DNA of 64,000 nucleotides from UBA7960 sp964624065. GTDB lineage: Bacteria > Bacteroidota > Bacteroidia > Bacteroidales > UBA7960. The stretch covers positions 1 through 64,000 of the forward strand of contig CAZUWF010000008.1 of the NCBI GenBank assembly GCA_964624065.1. Reading direction: 5' to 3'. The notes below the pieces were generated by a model that made no database searches, had not been told where the DNA came from, and was given only the letters and a program-made list of their open reading frames with translations. Shown here one piece after another: positions 53,411 through 62,315 of the stretch (the stretch's first letter is position 1; each line of letters begins with the position of its first letter). The translations under genes were made by a program, and so were the position numbers.

Positions 53411-54335
53411 GATTCAGCTTGTTTTTTATGATGAATTGGGGCCTGTTCTTCACCGAGTCGAAGGTTTGGCCGACGTAGAGACCCACCACTCCAAGGATGA
53501 AAATTATTACGCCAGCCAAAAACCAAATGGAGAGTATGAGGCTGGTCCAGCCGAGCTCAATTATCTGCCCCGAAAAATATTTGTAAAGGTTGTACGCGCT
53601 AAAAGCCAATGAAAAGACAACAATGGCAAGTCCTAACTTAATGGTTAACCGCAGGGGTTTGTCCGAAAATGTTAAAATGGTGTTTAGGCCAAGGGCAAAG
53701 AGTTTTTTCAGAGAGTATGAAGTTTTGCCTGCAGGCCTTTGGTCGTGTTGTGTTTCGGTTGAGGTATGATTAAACCCTGTCCACTTAACCATAGCTGGGA
53801 AGAACCTGAACCTGTCGCCCATTGCCAAGACGCATTCAATGGTTTGCCTGGAGTAGATGCCGAAGTTGCCGATGGTGTTGTCTTGATCGGTTTCGGTAAA
53901 GTAAGCAAGCGTTTTGTAAAATAACTTGGAAATAAGCATTTTCAAGACTCCGTGTTTTCTTTCCTTGCGCCTAGCAAATACCATATCGAACCCTTGGTCG
54001 GCTTTTTGGAACAGGTTTGGGATTTCCTCTGGGCGGTCTTGCAGATCGCAATCCATTACCACTACCCATCGGCCCTTGCTTGCTTGCAGTCCGGCAGTAA
54101 TGGCGGCGTGCTGCCCGAAGTTTCGCGAAAGATTTACCCCCTTCACCATTCTGTCTTTTTTACAAAGCTCCGAAATGGCATTCCACGAATCGTCGGGGCT
54201 GCAGTCGTTAACCAAAATTATTTCGTAGTTTTCAGATACCTTTGGCAATACGCCTGATAGGCGTAAATATAATTCAGCAAGCAGCTCCTTGCAGCCATAA
54301 ACGGGGATTACTACTGATATATTTGCGGAGGTCAT
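53391..54335 (-). CDS. GT2 family glycosyltransferase with C-terminal membrane helices
   Basis: 314 residues. The GT-A domain has ISVVIPVYGCKELLAELYLR, LSRNFGQHAAITAGLQAS and a DxD-like site in VVMDCDLQDRPEEI; two transmembrane helices follow near residues 230-255 and 265-290. This is the DPM1/GtrB/ArnC-type architecture that transfers a sugar from a nucleotide to polyprenyl phosphate. The last residues overlap the wecD start. With the adjacent sugar genes it may charge the lipid carrier with the Fuc4NAc or another sugar. Confidence 0.88.
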   Translation of the reverse strand: MTSANISVVIPVYGCKELLAELYLRLSGVLPKVSENYEIILVNDCSPDDSWNAISELCKKDRMVKGVNLSRNFGQHAAITAGLQASKGRWVVVMDCDLQDRPEEIPNLFQKADQGFDMVFARRKERKHGVLKMLISKLFYKTLAYFTETDQDNTIGNFGIYSRQTIECVLAMGDRFRFFPAMVKWTGFNHTSTETQHDQRPAGKTSYSLKKLFALGLNTILTFSDKPLRLTIKLGLAIVVFSLAFSAYNLYKYFSGQIIELGWTSLILSIWFLAGVIIFILGVVGLYVGQTFDSVKNRPQFIIKNKLNLDDKTF

Positions 54336-54497
54336 TTTGGGTTGAGAAGTTTAGGAGTTTAGATGTTTAGGGGTTGATAGTTTTAATTGTTTAGAGACCT
54401 GTCTCGGGATGCGAAGCATAACGAGATTTAGGTGTTTTGCTTTGGGAACATTGAGTGGCTTTGCTTTGCGATTTTGCGGTCTAATTCTTTAAGAGTA

Positions 54498-54505
54498 CAA
54501 AGTTA
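54498..54505 (-). promoter_or_regulatory. -7 box upstream of the GT2-wecD-wecE run
   Basis: TAACTTTG on the minus strand, TAnnTTTG type. It implies a leader of about 155 bases, longer than the others. Confidence 0.35.
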
Positions 54506-54722
54506 TACCAAGATGTCACAAAGTTTAGGAATCATTTTGTTCTAATGAGGAAACGTCAAAATAATTTCAATTTTCGTCAATTATTTTTTTCAAATGGTTT
54601 CTTATTTGCCGTATGTGGTAATTGTAAAGATAGCAACCCCAATAGCACAACAGGTCATATTAGGTTCTTTCAGCCGCATTAACAAGACGCGAAAACCAGA
54701 GGAAATAACCGGAGAATAGCCA

Positions 54723-54740
54723 GACGCAATTTATTGCGCC
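54723..54740. repeat. short palindrome, REP-like
   Basis: GACGCAAT and ATTGCGCC pair with one mismatch around TT. On the plus strand an AATAAATTTTTT stretch follows, but no plus-strand gene ends here. Similar AGACGCAAT-ATTGCGTCT palindromes recur in Bacteroidota metagenomes, from memory. Confidence 0.45.
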
Positions 54741-54796
54741 TCAACAATAAATTTTTTCGTTTTCGGAAACACTCACCCTATTAACCCACAAACCAA

Positions 54797-55705
54797 TCAA
54801 CACCTATCTTGTATGAAATAATGCGGCCTGTTTTTCGATTCGTTGAAAATGCGGGCAATGTATTCGCCAATTATTCCCAGCGAAATTAACTGGAAGCCGC
54901 CTAAAAACAAAATCACCAACATAGTTGATGTCCAACCTGGTACGGCTTTTTCGGCACTAAAGCTCACCAAGGCGAAAATTGAATAAAAAACACCGAACAA
55001 TATTGCAAGTATTCCTAAAAACATACTGATCTTTAATGGCTTTGACGAGAATGATGTTATGCCATCCCATGCAAACCTAATCATTTTTATTAGGGTGTAT
55101 TTCGTCTCGCCCGACATTCGGGCAGGTGCAACAAACTCAACCACTGCTTGTCTGAAGCCCATCCAACCCACGAGTCCGCGGGTAAAGCGGTCCTTTTCGG
55201 GAAGTTTCAAAAACGCATCAACCGCTTGGCGCGACATAAGCCTGAAATCGGACGAGGCGGGTTCTACCATGACATTGCTCATCGAGTTAATAATCTTGTA
55301 AAACCAACAGGAGGTAATGTTCTTGAACCAACTAGCATCCCTTGTGACCAGCCTCTTGGTATTTACTATGTGGTTGCCTTCCTGGTAATTTGCAATCAGA
55401 TCAGTGATTATCTCGGGTGGATGCTGGCCGTCGGCATCCATAGTAATTGCCACTTCGCCGTCGCATTGAGCTAAGCCTGCCAAAAGTGCAACTTGGTGGC
55501 CGAAGTTCCTTGAAAACGACAAGCCCTTGACACGGTTATCGGCCAAAGCCAATTTCTTTATGTTGGCAAAGGTGTTGTCCTTGCTGCCGTCGTCAACAAA
55601 AATACATTCGTAATTGAAGCCCTCAAGTGATTGACTGATTTGATTGTAAAGGGGCTCAATATTGTTTTCTTCGTTGAACGAAGGGATTACTATGCTGATT
55701 TTCAT
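54797..55705 (-). CDS. GT2 polyprenyl-phosphate glycosyltransferase (GtrB-like)
   Basis: 302 residues: KISIVIPSFNEENNIEPLYN, FSRNFGHQVALLAGLAQCDG, MDADGQHPPEIITDLIANYQ and EPASSDFRLMSRQAVDAFL, then two transmembrane helices at about 230-256 and 266-290. This is the DPM1/GtrB class producing undecaprenyl-phosphate-linked sugars, which GT-C enzymes use as donors outside the inner membrane. It starts downstream of two GT-C genes and, by context, may supply one of them. It is a paralogue of the GT2 at 53391 rather than a duplicate. Confidence 0.9.
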   Translation of the reverse strand: MKISIVIPSFNEENNIEPLYNQISQSLEGFNYECIFVDDGSKDNTFANIKKLALADNRVKGLSFSRNFGHQVALLAGLAQCDGEVAITMDADGQHPPEIITDLIANYQEGNHIVNTKRLVTRDASWFKNITSCWFYKIINSMSNVMVEPASSDFRLMSRQAVDAFLKLPEKDRFTRGLVGWMGFRQAVVEFVAPARMSGETKYTLIKMIRFAWDGITSFSSKPLKISMFLGILAILFGVFYSIFALVSFSAEKAVPGWTSTMLVILFLGGFQLISLGIIGEYIARIFNESKNRPHYFIQDRC

Positions 55706-55772
55706 TTGAACTTGGGGTTTGATGTTGGGATTTCACATTTCAAAAAAATGGTCACTGACAAACATTTTTTGC

Positions 55773-57911
55773 CTAATTGCCAGATACAAAAACCGTTGAA
55801 TCATAAAGCAAGATTTCCAATTTGCTGAAAAAGGCAGTTTGGCTTGTATTATTCCATCCATATGCCACCAGCTCGTCGGTGGGTTTCCAGCCATCCAGAG
55901 AAACTCTGATAATAATTTCCTCCCATTCCGTGCCTAAAAATGGAAGCCCTGTTTCATTAGAAACATACAATGGTTTTGAACCCTCCAGCACAACAACTAA
56001 TAGGGCGGGACCTTCTTTCCTTTTTATTCGCACATGCGCATATTTTGCTTTGCCAATTTTCGTCCTTGATGTAAGAGCAAACTGGTTTTCAGGGTTGGTT
56101 TCAATGGGCTCCAGTCCTAGGCTAGATGCTTTTTCAAGGTTTGCATTGGATTTTTGATCACCTTCAGGCACTGTTTCGCTAAGGGGCGATATTGGGTCTT
56201 TTGACACTAGCGTAATGTTGTTTACCATATAGACAATTGTGTCAACTTTTTCATTAAGAAACCTACTCGCAGGATTTCCATCGATTCTGAAAAGGTGCGT
56301 TTTGCCAATAACTCCCATTGGTTGGTTTAGGTGTTGCTTAAGGAAAGGCCTTTTGAGAATTGTTTGCTCCAGATCTGAGACAACCAAGTATTTGGCACCA
56401 TTTTCAAGACATTTGTGAAAGTTTACCGAGTCGTTGGCGCCGAAGAAACCCGACCATCCTTTTCTGTTTAGGGTAATTAGCGAGTGGTTTGGGGTAGGAT
56501 CGGGTAAGGTGATGATCTTGTCGGTTGTTTTAATACTCAAATCATCCAAGAATTGAACCAAGGGTGCAGAGTAATTATTTACCTGCCAATGTGGTCCTGT
56601 GCGCGATTTTTGCATTTTTTGGGAGTGGCCAATTGCAAGAACCACCAAACCAAGGAACGCTCCGTTGATAAAAATTTTGGCATAAAAATTTTGGTTTGAT
56701 ATTTTTGAAGTAACCGCAAGAAGATTTAGCAAAACAAAGACTGGAAGAATCAGCATTGCAATAAAATAATAATCATGGTATAGCAATGCCGAAAACCACA
56801 GGAAAAACACTGCCGAGACTCCCAAAAAAAGAAAAATGGCTAAAGAGCACAATAGGCGATTTGCTTTTCTAAAAAATAAGATAATAGTCAAGATTGATGC
56901 TCCCAGCAAACCCAAGGTAAAATTTGACGCAACCATGGGTAGGTGTTCTCGTTTAATTTCTCGGAATATTTTTTCAATAAGATTTGGTTCTATTTGGTTG
57001 GACTCCCAAATGGGGTGTGCCTGCATCGAAAACAAAAATGTGCCGTTTATCTGGTTATATCGCCAAGCCCATAGGTACCAACCAACAACCACGGCAAATC
57101 CGACTGCAAAGGGTATCGCTGCCTTCCATCTCTTCTCAAAAACCCTTTTGCCCTCCTCGCCCAACCTCAAACCTAGGAGTTCTAAAATCCAAACTCCGGC
57201 AAGAGCGAAAAAGCTGAGAGCGGCCGTAGCTTTTAAGAGCCCCGCCAAAGAAAAAAACACTGCGGTTAGCCACAGGAATAGGGTTCGGGGGTTGCGATGC
57301 CATTTAAAAAAGAAAACCCACCCGGAAATTGCAAAGCAAAAGGCAGGAACGTCGGGGATGAAGCTATTGCCATAAAAAACCACCACTGGGGATGAGAAAA
57401 TTAACATTGAAGCAAAAAAAGAAATGAGCCCAGACTCAACCCAACCAAAAAAAAGGAGATAAAGAGAAGCGAACCCTAGAACCAAAATCACAATCCACAC
57501 AAGCCTGTAAACCCAAAATTCTTCGCCCAATATATGCTGTAGCCCAGCAATAAGGTAATAAAGGTATGGCATTTCGGAGGTTGCATGACCGCTTGTTCCG
57601 CCATTCGACAATAGATTGTGAGTTTGGGGCTCCAAGAAATTCATCCCTCCATAATGGTAGTTCTTCACCAAGCTAACAGAGTCAGATTGCCTCCAAACGT
57701 GGTTAAAGTCAGGGGGATGGTTTAGTAATCGCAAGTAGCCAACAGCGATCAAAAATGCTGCAAATAATAATACACCAGCAAAAAGGTGATGGCGTTCAAA
57801 AAAGACTTTTATTCGCAATACCATATCTTGATTTTTTTTAAAGGTTTTTAAGGCCTGTAGAGAATGTACAAAGCCCCAGGCACTTTTTTTATCAAACTGA
57901 AACAGCTCCAT
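55773..57911 (-). CDS. GT-C-like membrane glycosyltransferase with C-terminal beta-rich domain
   Basis: 712 residues. Some ten hydrophobic segments lie between residues 40 and 430; the first periplasmic loop contains HPPDFNHVWRQSDS, with the Asp expected in GT-C enzymes that use polyprenyl-phosphate sugars. About residue 615 onward is a soluble jelly-roll-like domain (TEWEEIIIRVSLDGWKP, TDELVAYGWNNTS, AFFSKLEILLY) that resembles the end of the next protein. A TAACTTTG box only 6 bases upstream of the first ATG suggests either a leaderless start or use of Met30 (57822-57824, MVLRIKV). Acceptor and sugar unknown. Confidence 0.75.
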   Translation of the reverse strand: MELFQFDKKSAWGFVHSLQALKTFKKNQDMVLRIKVFFERHHLFAGVLLFAAFLIAVGYLRLLNHPPDFNHVWRQSDSVSLVKNYHYGGMNFLEPQTHNLLSNGGTSGHATSEMPYLYYLIAGLQHILGEEFWVYRLVWIVILVLGFASLYLLFFGWVESGLISFFASMLIFSSPVVVFYGNSFIPDVPAFCFAISGWVFFFKWHRNPRTLFLWLTAVFFSLAGLLKATAALSFFALAGVWILELLGLRLGEEGKRVFEKRWKAAIPFAVGFAVVVGWYLWAWRYNQINGTFLFSMQAHPIWESNQIEPNLIEKIFREIKREHLPMVASNFTLGLLGASILTIILFFRKANRLLCSLAIFLFLGVSAVFFLWFSALLYHDYYFIAMLILPVFVLLNLLAVTSKISNQNFYAKIFINGAFLGLVVLAIGHSQKMQKSRTGPHWQVNNYSAPLVQFLDDLSIKTTDKIITLPDPTPNHSLITLNRKGWSGFFGANDSVNFHKCLENGAKYLVVSDLEQTILKRPFLKQHLNQPMGVIGKTHLFRIDGNPASRFLNEKVDTIVYMVNNITLVSKDPISPLSETVPEGDQKSNANLEKASSLGLEPIETNPENQFALTSRTKIGKAKYAHVRIKRKEGPALLVVVLEGSKPLYVSNETGLPFLGTEWEEIIIRVSLDGWKPTDELVAYGWNNTSQTAFFSKLEILLYDSTVFVSGN

Positions 57912-57916
57912 TTTTT

Positions 57917-57924
57917 CAAAGTTA
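57917..57924 (-). promoter_or_regulatory. -7 box near the GT-C gene start
   Basis: TAACTTTG on the minus strand, 6 bases before the first ATG and inside the spacer to the neighbouring GT-C gene. Confidence 0.35.
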
Positions 57925-57936
57925 CTTTCTCAAATA

Positions 57937-59820
57937 TTATCGGGTTGAAGGGTTGAAAACCCTCCTAACCGAAAAATCATCGAATAGCGCATCTTTTTGC
58001 GAAGGGTTCCATACGTAAACCAACAAGACACTGTCTGGATATTCAACCGGGATTGTTATGGCTTTCTTTATCAAATTCCACTTCCCATCTGTTGCCACCA
58101 CATGATTGGAAGCTTTGTAAAAGGAATCAGGGTTTGATGCGGAAGCAACCAACACAGCTTCTTTCGGGGCTTTTTCGTGAATCCATATTTCAACGATTAA
58201 ATGGTCGCCGCCGTTAACCTCAATTTTGTTGGCGAGCGCAAAAGGGAACTTTGAATTGACCAATACCGAGTTGTGTCCTGACCTCGATTTTTGGGTTGTT
58301 TGCAATAAACCACCTTCCAGGAGGACTTTTTCGTCGTTAGAAAGGAAAAACTGGCCCGAGGGGTCAATTGTTTCCATATTGCAATATACAACCAACTCTG
58401 TTTCGGTTTGAGGTTGGTTTGGTTTTTGTTCTCGAGGAGCATTAACGTATATTCCCTTTAAGGCTTGTTGGTAGTCGGGTGTTTGCCAATACTCCTCCAA
58501 CCCTGGAAAAGGTCTAATTTTTCCGAATGATCTGAAATAAGCCTCCTTGGTCATTGAATCCCAATGTATTACGCCGTGGTAGTATTGAAATGTTTGAAAA
58601 ATTGAAAGTGTTGTTAAGGCCAACAAAACAATGAATACGGCAATTTTGGCCATAAATTTTCGCAAAAAAGCCCAATGGACGACCGCTGCAAGCGGAAACG
58701 CCATAAAAACCAGCGATTCAATCAATGGTCGTGCTCCAAAACTTCCCCCGTACCACCAACTCCACCAAGAAAAAATTATGTAAACGTTTATCGTCATAAA
58801 TATGAAAATAGCAGCAGAGGTTCCCTTGGCGTATTTGCGTAAAAGAATAAAACCCGCTGTGGCAACAAGCATTATGGGAGAGTACACGTACCATCCCTTC
58901 CTGAAGCTGAACATACCATCAATTACCTTTGGCGAGTTGAAAAAAAATCCCTCTTCACCATACGTGTGGTACAAAAGCTGTCCGGTTTGGATTTTCCAAT
59001 AAACCAATTGAGGACCCCAAACCGCAACTGCCAAAGACGCAATGACAAATAGGGCTTTCCAGCGTCTAGCCAGCAGAAACAACCTTTCTTTAAGTTCTTT
59101 TATGTTTCTAACATCCCAAAAAAGGAAAAAGAGGCCGACGAGGGCGTTGGTAGGCCTAACCAATGAAATCAACCCACATACAATCCCCAACAAAATCGAG
59201 CGGGAAACTTTGGCCCCTCCTAACCACTTGTGGAGGGCAAAAAAGAAAATTGCGAAAAGGGCAAAGCTGTAAGTGTGCGACATTCCGGGTTCCATTGTTG
59301 AGTAATACCAAAGGTTTGTTCCGAAGGTAATGAGCAACAGGGTAAAAGTTATTGTCAATTCATTAAAAAACCTCAACAGTAGTTTTCTTAAAAAAACGAG
59401 ACCAATCAACAGGTAAAACAATGCCCCAATGGAAACAAAGAACTGGTAAGGAGTTGAAAAACCATTTGGGGAATACCCAAATGGCTTGGCCACCAAGTGT
59501 GCTAAAGCAAAAAACGGACTATACAGGATAGCCATTCCAATTGTCATCTTTTCAACATACTTGCCATCGGGAGATTTTGGTGGCCAAAACCTTTGGCCGT
59601 GCAACTCGGGATTACTGTCAATGAACCCAAAAGTTAAATCATTGTAAATAAACAAGGCCGGCAGGTAAGAATAGTATGATTTTACGTCCCAAACAATAAC
59701 TGCATCCCAATTCCATTTCTTTGCAGAAAATTGAAACCACACACTACAAATCATTATGGCCATTATGGCAGCCTTGCTTGCGGTTAGCCTTAATGCTTGG
59801 AATGGGCTAGGGGGTTTCAT
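57937..59820 (-). CDS. GT-C-like membrane glycosyltransferase with C-terminal beta-rich domain (paralogue)
   Basis: 627 residues. Many transmembrane helices (about 18-400); the first external loop NWDAVIVWDVKSYYSYLPAL carries acidic residues at GT-C-like positions, and a YSTMEPGMSHTYSFALFAIF helix is typical of this group. From about residue 520 a soluble domain (VEIWIHEKAPKEAVLVAS, KWNLIKKAITIPVEYP, LVYVWNPSQKDALFDDF) ends with the FDDF pattern common in CBM-like modules. It aligns by eye with the C-terminus of the neighbour at 55773. The natural substrate is unknown; a glycan or lipid-linked saccharide is inferred. Confidence 0.75.
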   Translation of the reverse strand: MKPPSPFQALRLTASKAAIMAIMICSVWFQFSAKKWNWDAVIVWDVKSYYSYLPALFIYNDLTFGFIDSNPELHGQRFWPPKSPDGKYVEKMTIGMAILYSPFFALAHLVAKPFGYSPNGFSTPYQFFVSIGALFYLLIGLVFLRKLLLRFFNELTITFTLLLITFGTNLWYYSTMEPGMSHTYSFALFAIFFFALHKWLGGAKVSRSILLGIVCGLISLVRPTNALVGLFFLFWDVRNIKELKERLFLLARRWKALFVIASLAVAVWGPQLVYWKIQTGQLLYHTYGEEGFFFNSPKVIDGMFSFRKGWYVYSPIMLVATAGFILLRKYAKGTSAAIFIFMTINVYIIFSWWSWWYGGSFGARPLIESLVFMAFPLAAVVHWAFLRKFMAKIAVFIVLLALTTLSIFQTFQYYHGVIHWDSMTKEAYFRSFGKIRPFPGLEEYWQTPDYQQALKGIYVNAPREQKPNQPQTETELVVYCNMETIDPSGQFFLSNDEKVLLEGGLLQTTQKSRSGHNSVLVNSKFPFALANKIEVNGGDHLIVEIWIHEKAPKEAVLVASASNPDSFYKASNHVVATDGKWNLIKKAITIPVEYPDSVLLVYVWNPSQKDALFDDFSVRRVFNPSTR

Positions 59821-59857
59821 TGCAACTGCATCAAAGGGAACTTAAAAATTGAGCCTT

Positions 59858-62023
59858 TTAATCACTGGTATAGGGGGAGCCTTCCAATACTCTGAAAAGG
59901 TAAACTTCGTAATTGTTGTCGCCCAAAACCTTGAAGGGATGCTCGGGCCTAAAAACCCCAATCATCTCCATTTTGTCACTTCCCATAACCCTTTCAAGCG
60001 GAAGCCTTCCCTCGTTTGCGCTAAAGTGTGCATCCCAAACAAGTATGCTTCCGGGGGCCATCCCCTCGCCGGGGTTTGAAGCACTTGGAATGGATTCGAG
60101 AATACGAGTGCTGTCATGTGGGTTTATACCTAAGAAGAAGAAAACGTGTGGGTCGTAGTAATGTATTATGTTTTTATCCAATTGGTTTTCGGTCAAGAAA
60201 TCGCAAGCTTCCTTCAAAACGGCTTCCTTTTGGCCTATTGGTACCGGAAATTTGTGAATGCTAAAAGCGGTCCTTACCACCAGGATCAAAATTACTATCT
60301 TGAAAATCAGCCTGACACTTTCCTTTTTAAAAGAAAGATTATCAACAATAAAGTTGAACCCCTTAAGGCTAAAAAACACAAACGGGGGGACTATTAGTGT
60401 CATAAATCTATTTAACGCCAATGCGCCAGTTCCAAGATACCAAACAAAAGAGTGGAAGCCCACGATTACAACCACAGGTAATAATAAAATCACAAATTCG
60501 TCAATTTCTTTTTGCTTGAGGGAGAATTTGGTTTCAAGCAATTTGAATAGATGCACGATTACCCCTAACACGAAAAGAATAGAAAGAGGTATCCCCCAAA
60601 TTGCTTTGGCTCCACTAATGTAAAAAAACAAATTGCCACTACCGTAAATGTCGGCCGAGGCAGAGGAGTACGGCATTTTGTTTATCACCCAAAGGAAGTC
60701 GCCATAATAAATACCTCCCACTATGCTGTAGAACAACAAGCCCGTAAATATCCAAGGAATGGCCTTCCACTGTTTTCGCAACAAAAACATAAACACGAAA
60801 AGGGGGATTATCAACGCTCCTTCGATTCGGGCAAACGGCAAAAATGAAACTAGTACGGCCGCCCACTTGTAGTCCTCTTTGAAGTACAGGTAAGCAGCCA
60901 ATATCAATAGCATTGCACCGGTAATCTCGGTCATAACACTTGGTATGAGCGATGCGAACACTGGTGCGAAAAGCACGAAAGGTATTATCATCCAATGATT
61001 TTTCAGTCCGCGATTTTTTGCCAAAAGCCAAGCAAAAAGGGCGGCCAACATGGCTGCAAGTACATTGAACAGCTTGGCGGCGTTGTATCCAAACTGTGAG
61101 AATACAGAACTCAATGCCGTGAAAACTGGCTTACCCCAGTGGTCGAAGAAAAATCCCGGATTCGAAAAGGAATAACGAGAAATCCTGTAGTGGTGTAGGT
61201 CATCGGCCCCACCATAGCTTCCCTGCGACAAAAAAGAAATTATCCCGAAAAGCACACCCAACATCAACAGCATTAAAACTATCAGTGTGTTTTTGTTTTT
61301 TGAAAACACTTCTCTGTGAAATAGGTTGTACTTCAAAATACACCATATCGCTCTAAAACCATCCTTGGCCGTAATCTTCTTGCCTTCCTCGTAAGTGCGC
61401 CCGTAGTATGAGATGCCCACCTCGTAAATGCGGACGTTGGGCACCCGCGACACCTTTGCCGTTACCTCGGGCTCGAAGCCGAACCGTCGTTCTATCAGCT
61501 TCAGGCTCTTTATGATGGGGGCCTTGAACAACTTGTAGCAGGTTTCCATATCGGTTAAGTTCAAGTTGGTGAACATATTCGACAGGAACGTAAGGAACTT
61601 GTTGCCTATGGTGTGCCAGAAAAACAAGATGCGATGAGGATTTGCACCCATAAACCGCGAACCGTAAACCACGTCGGCGTTGCCTTCCAATAATGGTTTC
61701 AACAAGTCCTTGTACTCGCGCGGGTCGTACTCCAGATCGGCGTCTTGAATAAGAATGAAATCGCCAGTAGCCTCGGCAATACCTCGGTGCAATGCCGCCC
61801 CCTTGCCCATATTTTTGGGTTGGTGATAAAACTGAATACCAGCCTCGGGGTGCATTTTTATGTAGTTTTCAACTGCCTCGACGGTGTTGTCCTTACTGTA
61901 ATCGTTAACAATAACAATCTCCTTTTCGATGCCGTCAAGGTTAACGTCAAGCACCCTGTCGAGTATAAGGTGTATGGTTTGGCCCTCGTTGTATGCCGGA
62001 ATTATAATGGAAAGCTTTTGCAT
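59858..62023 (-). CDS. fused GT2 and GT-C glycosyltransferase
   Basis: 721 residues from the ATG at 62021-62023, chosen because a TACTTTTG box at 62040-62047 lies upstream of it and inside the longer frame. Residues 1-240 are a complete DPM1-like GT2 domain (KLSIIIPAYNEGQTIHLILD, YSKDNTVEAVENYI, GKGAALHRGIAEATGDF, IQDADLEYDPREY, FGFEPEVTAKVSRVPNVRIY). Residues ~255-650 hold ~10 transmembrane helices with a GT-C-like loop (SYGGADDLHHYRISRYSFSN). Making the polyprenyl-phosphate sugar and using it on the far side may thus occur in one protein. It heads the GT-C pair. Confidence 0.85.
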   Translation of the reverse strand: MQKLSIIIPAYNEGQTIHLILDRVLDVNLDGIEKEIVIVNDYSKDNTVEAVENYIKMHPEAGIQFYHQPKNMGKGAALHRGIAEATGDFILIQDADLEYDPREYKDLLKPLLEGNADVVYGSRFMGANPHRILFFWHTIGNKFLTFLSNMFTNLNLTDMETCYKLFKAPIIKSLKLIERRFGFEPEVTAKVSRVPNVRIYEVGISYYGRTYEEGKKITAKDGFRAIWCILKYNLFHREVFSKNKNTLIVLMLLMLGVLFGIISFLSQGSYGGADDLHHYRISRYSFSNPGFFFDHWGKPVFTALSSVFSQFGYNAAKLFNVLAAMLAALFAWLLAKNRGLKNHWMIIPFVLFAPVFASLIPSVMTEITGAMLLILAAYLYFKEDYKWAAVLVSFLPFARIEGALIIPLFVFMFLLRKQWKAIPWIFTGLLFYSIVGGIYYGDFLWVINKMPYSSASADIYGSGNLFFYISGAKAIWGIPLSILFVLGVIVHLFKLLETKFSLKQKEIDEFVILLLPVVVIVGFHSFVWYLGTGALALNRFMTLIVPPFVFFSLKGFNFIVDNLSFKKESVRLIFKIVILILVVRTAFSIHKFPVPIGQKEAVLKEACDFLTENQLDKNIIHYYDPHVFFFLGINPHDSTRILESIPSASNPGEGMAPGSILVWDAHFSANEGRLPLERVMGSDKMEMIGVFRPEHPFKVLGDNNYEVYLFRVLEGSPYTSD

Positions 62024-62039
62024 TGATGGGTATTTGTTG

Positions 62040-62047
62040 CAAAAGTA
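62040..62047 (-). promoter_or_regulatory. -7 box for the fused glycosyltransferase
   Basis: TACTTTTG on the minus strand, 16 bases before the chosen ATG; short leader. Confidence 0.5.
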
Positions 62048-62315
62048 AAAAAAATGATTTGAGGACAAGTAAATTTGAGCATGCGATGATTGACATAGGG
62101 CAGCAAGCAACTAACAATTTGAAATTATTGTGAACTTTGCGTGGGGTTGCTTTGCGTCTTTGTGGTAAAATGGCTTAATGCGGGTTGTTTCTTTTTTTTT
62201 AACTGGAACCCTGCTCCCACTCATGGCCTTTGGCCAACGCTGGTAACACAGATTTTTATTTCTGGTTTTTAAATTCTTCTACTACCAATTACCAGTTACT
62301 TTTGATTTTAAGGCA

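Larger units (their letters stand above)
54336..54796. other. intergenic region with short repeats and palindrome
   Basis: About 460 bases. A degenerate GTTTAGGAGTTTAG-type microrepeat lies next to the GT2 start, a minus-strand TAnnTTTG box sits at 54498-54505, and a REP-like palindrome at 54723-54740. I see no open frame with support. Confidence 0.5.
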
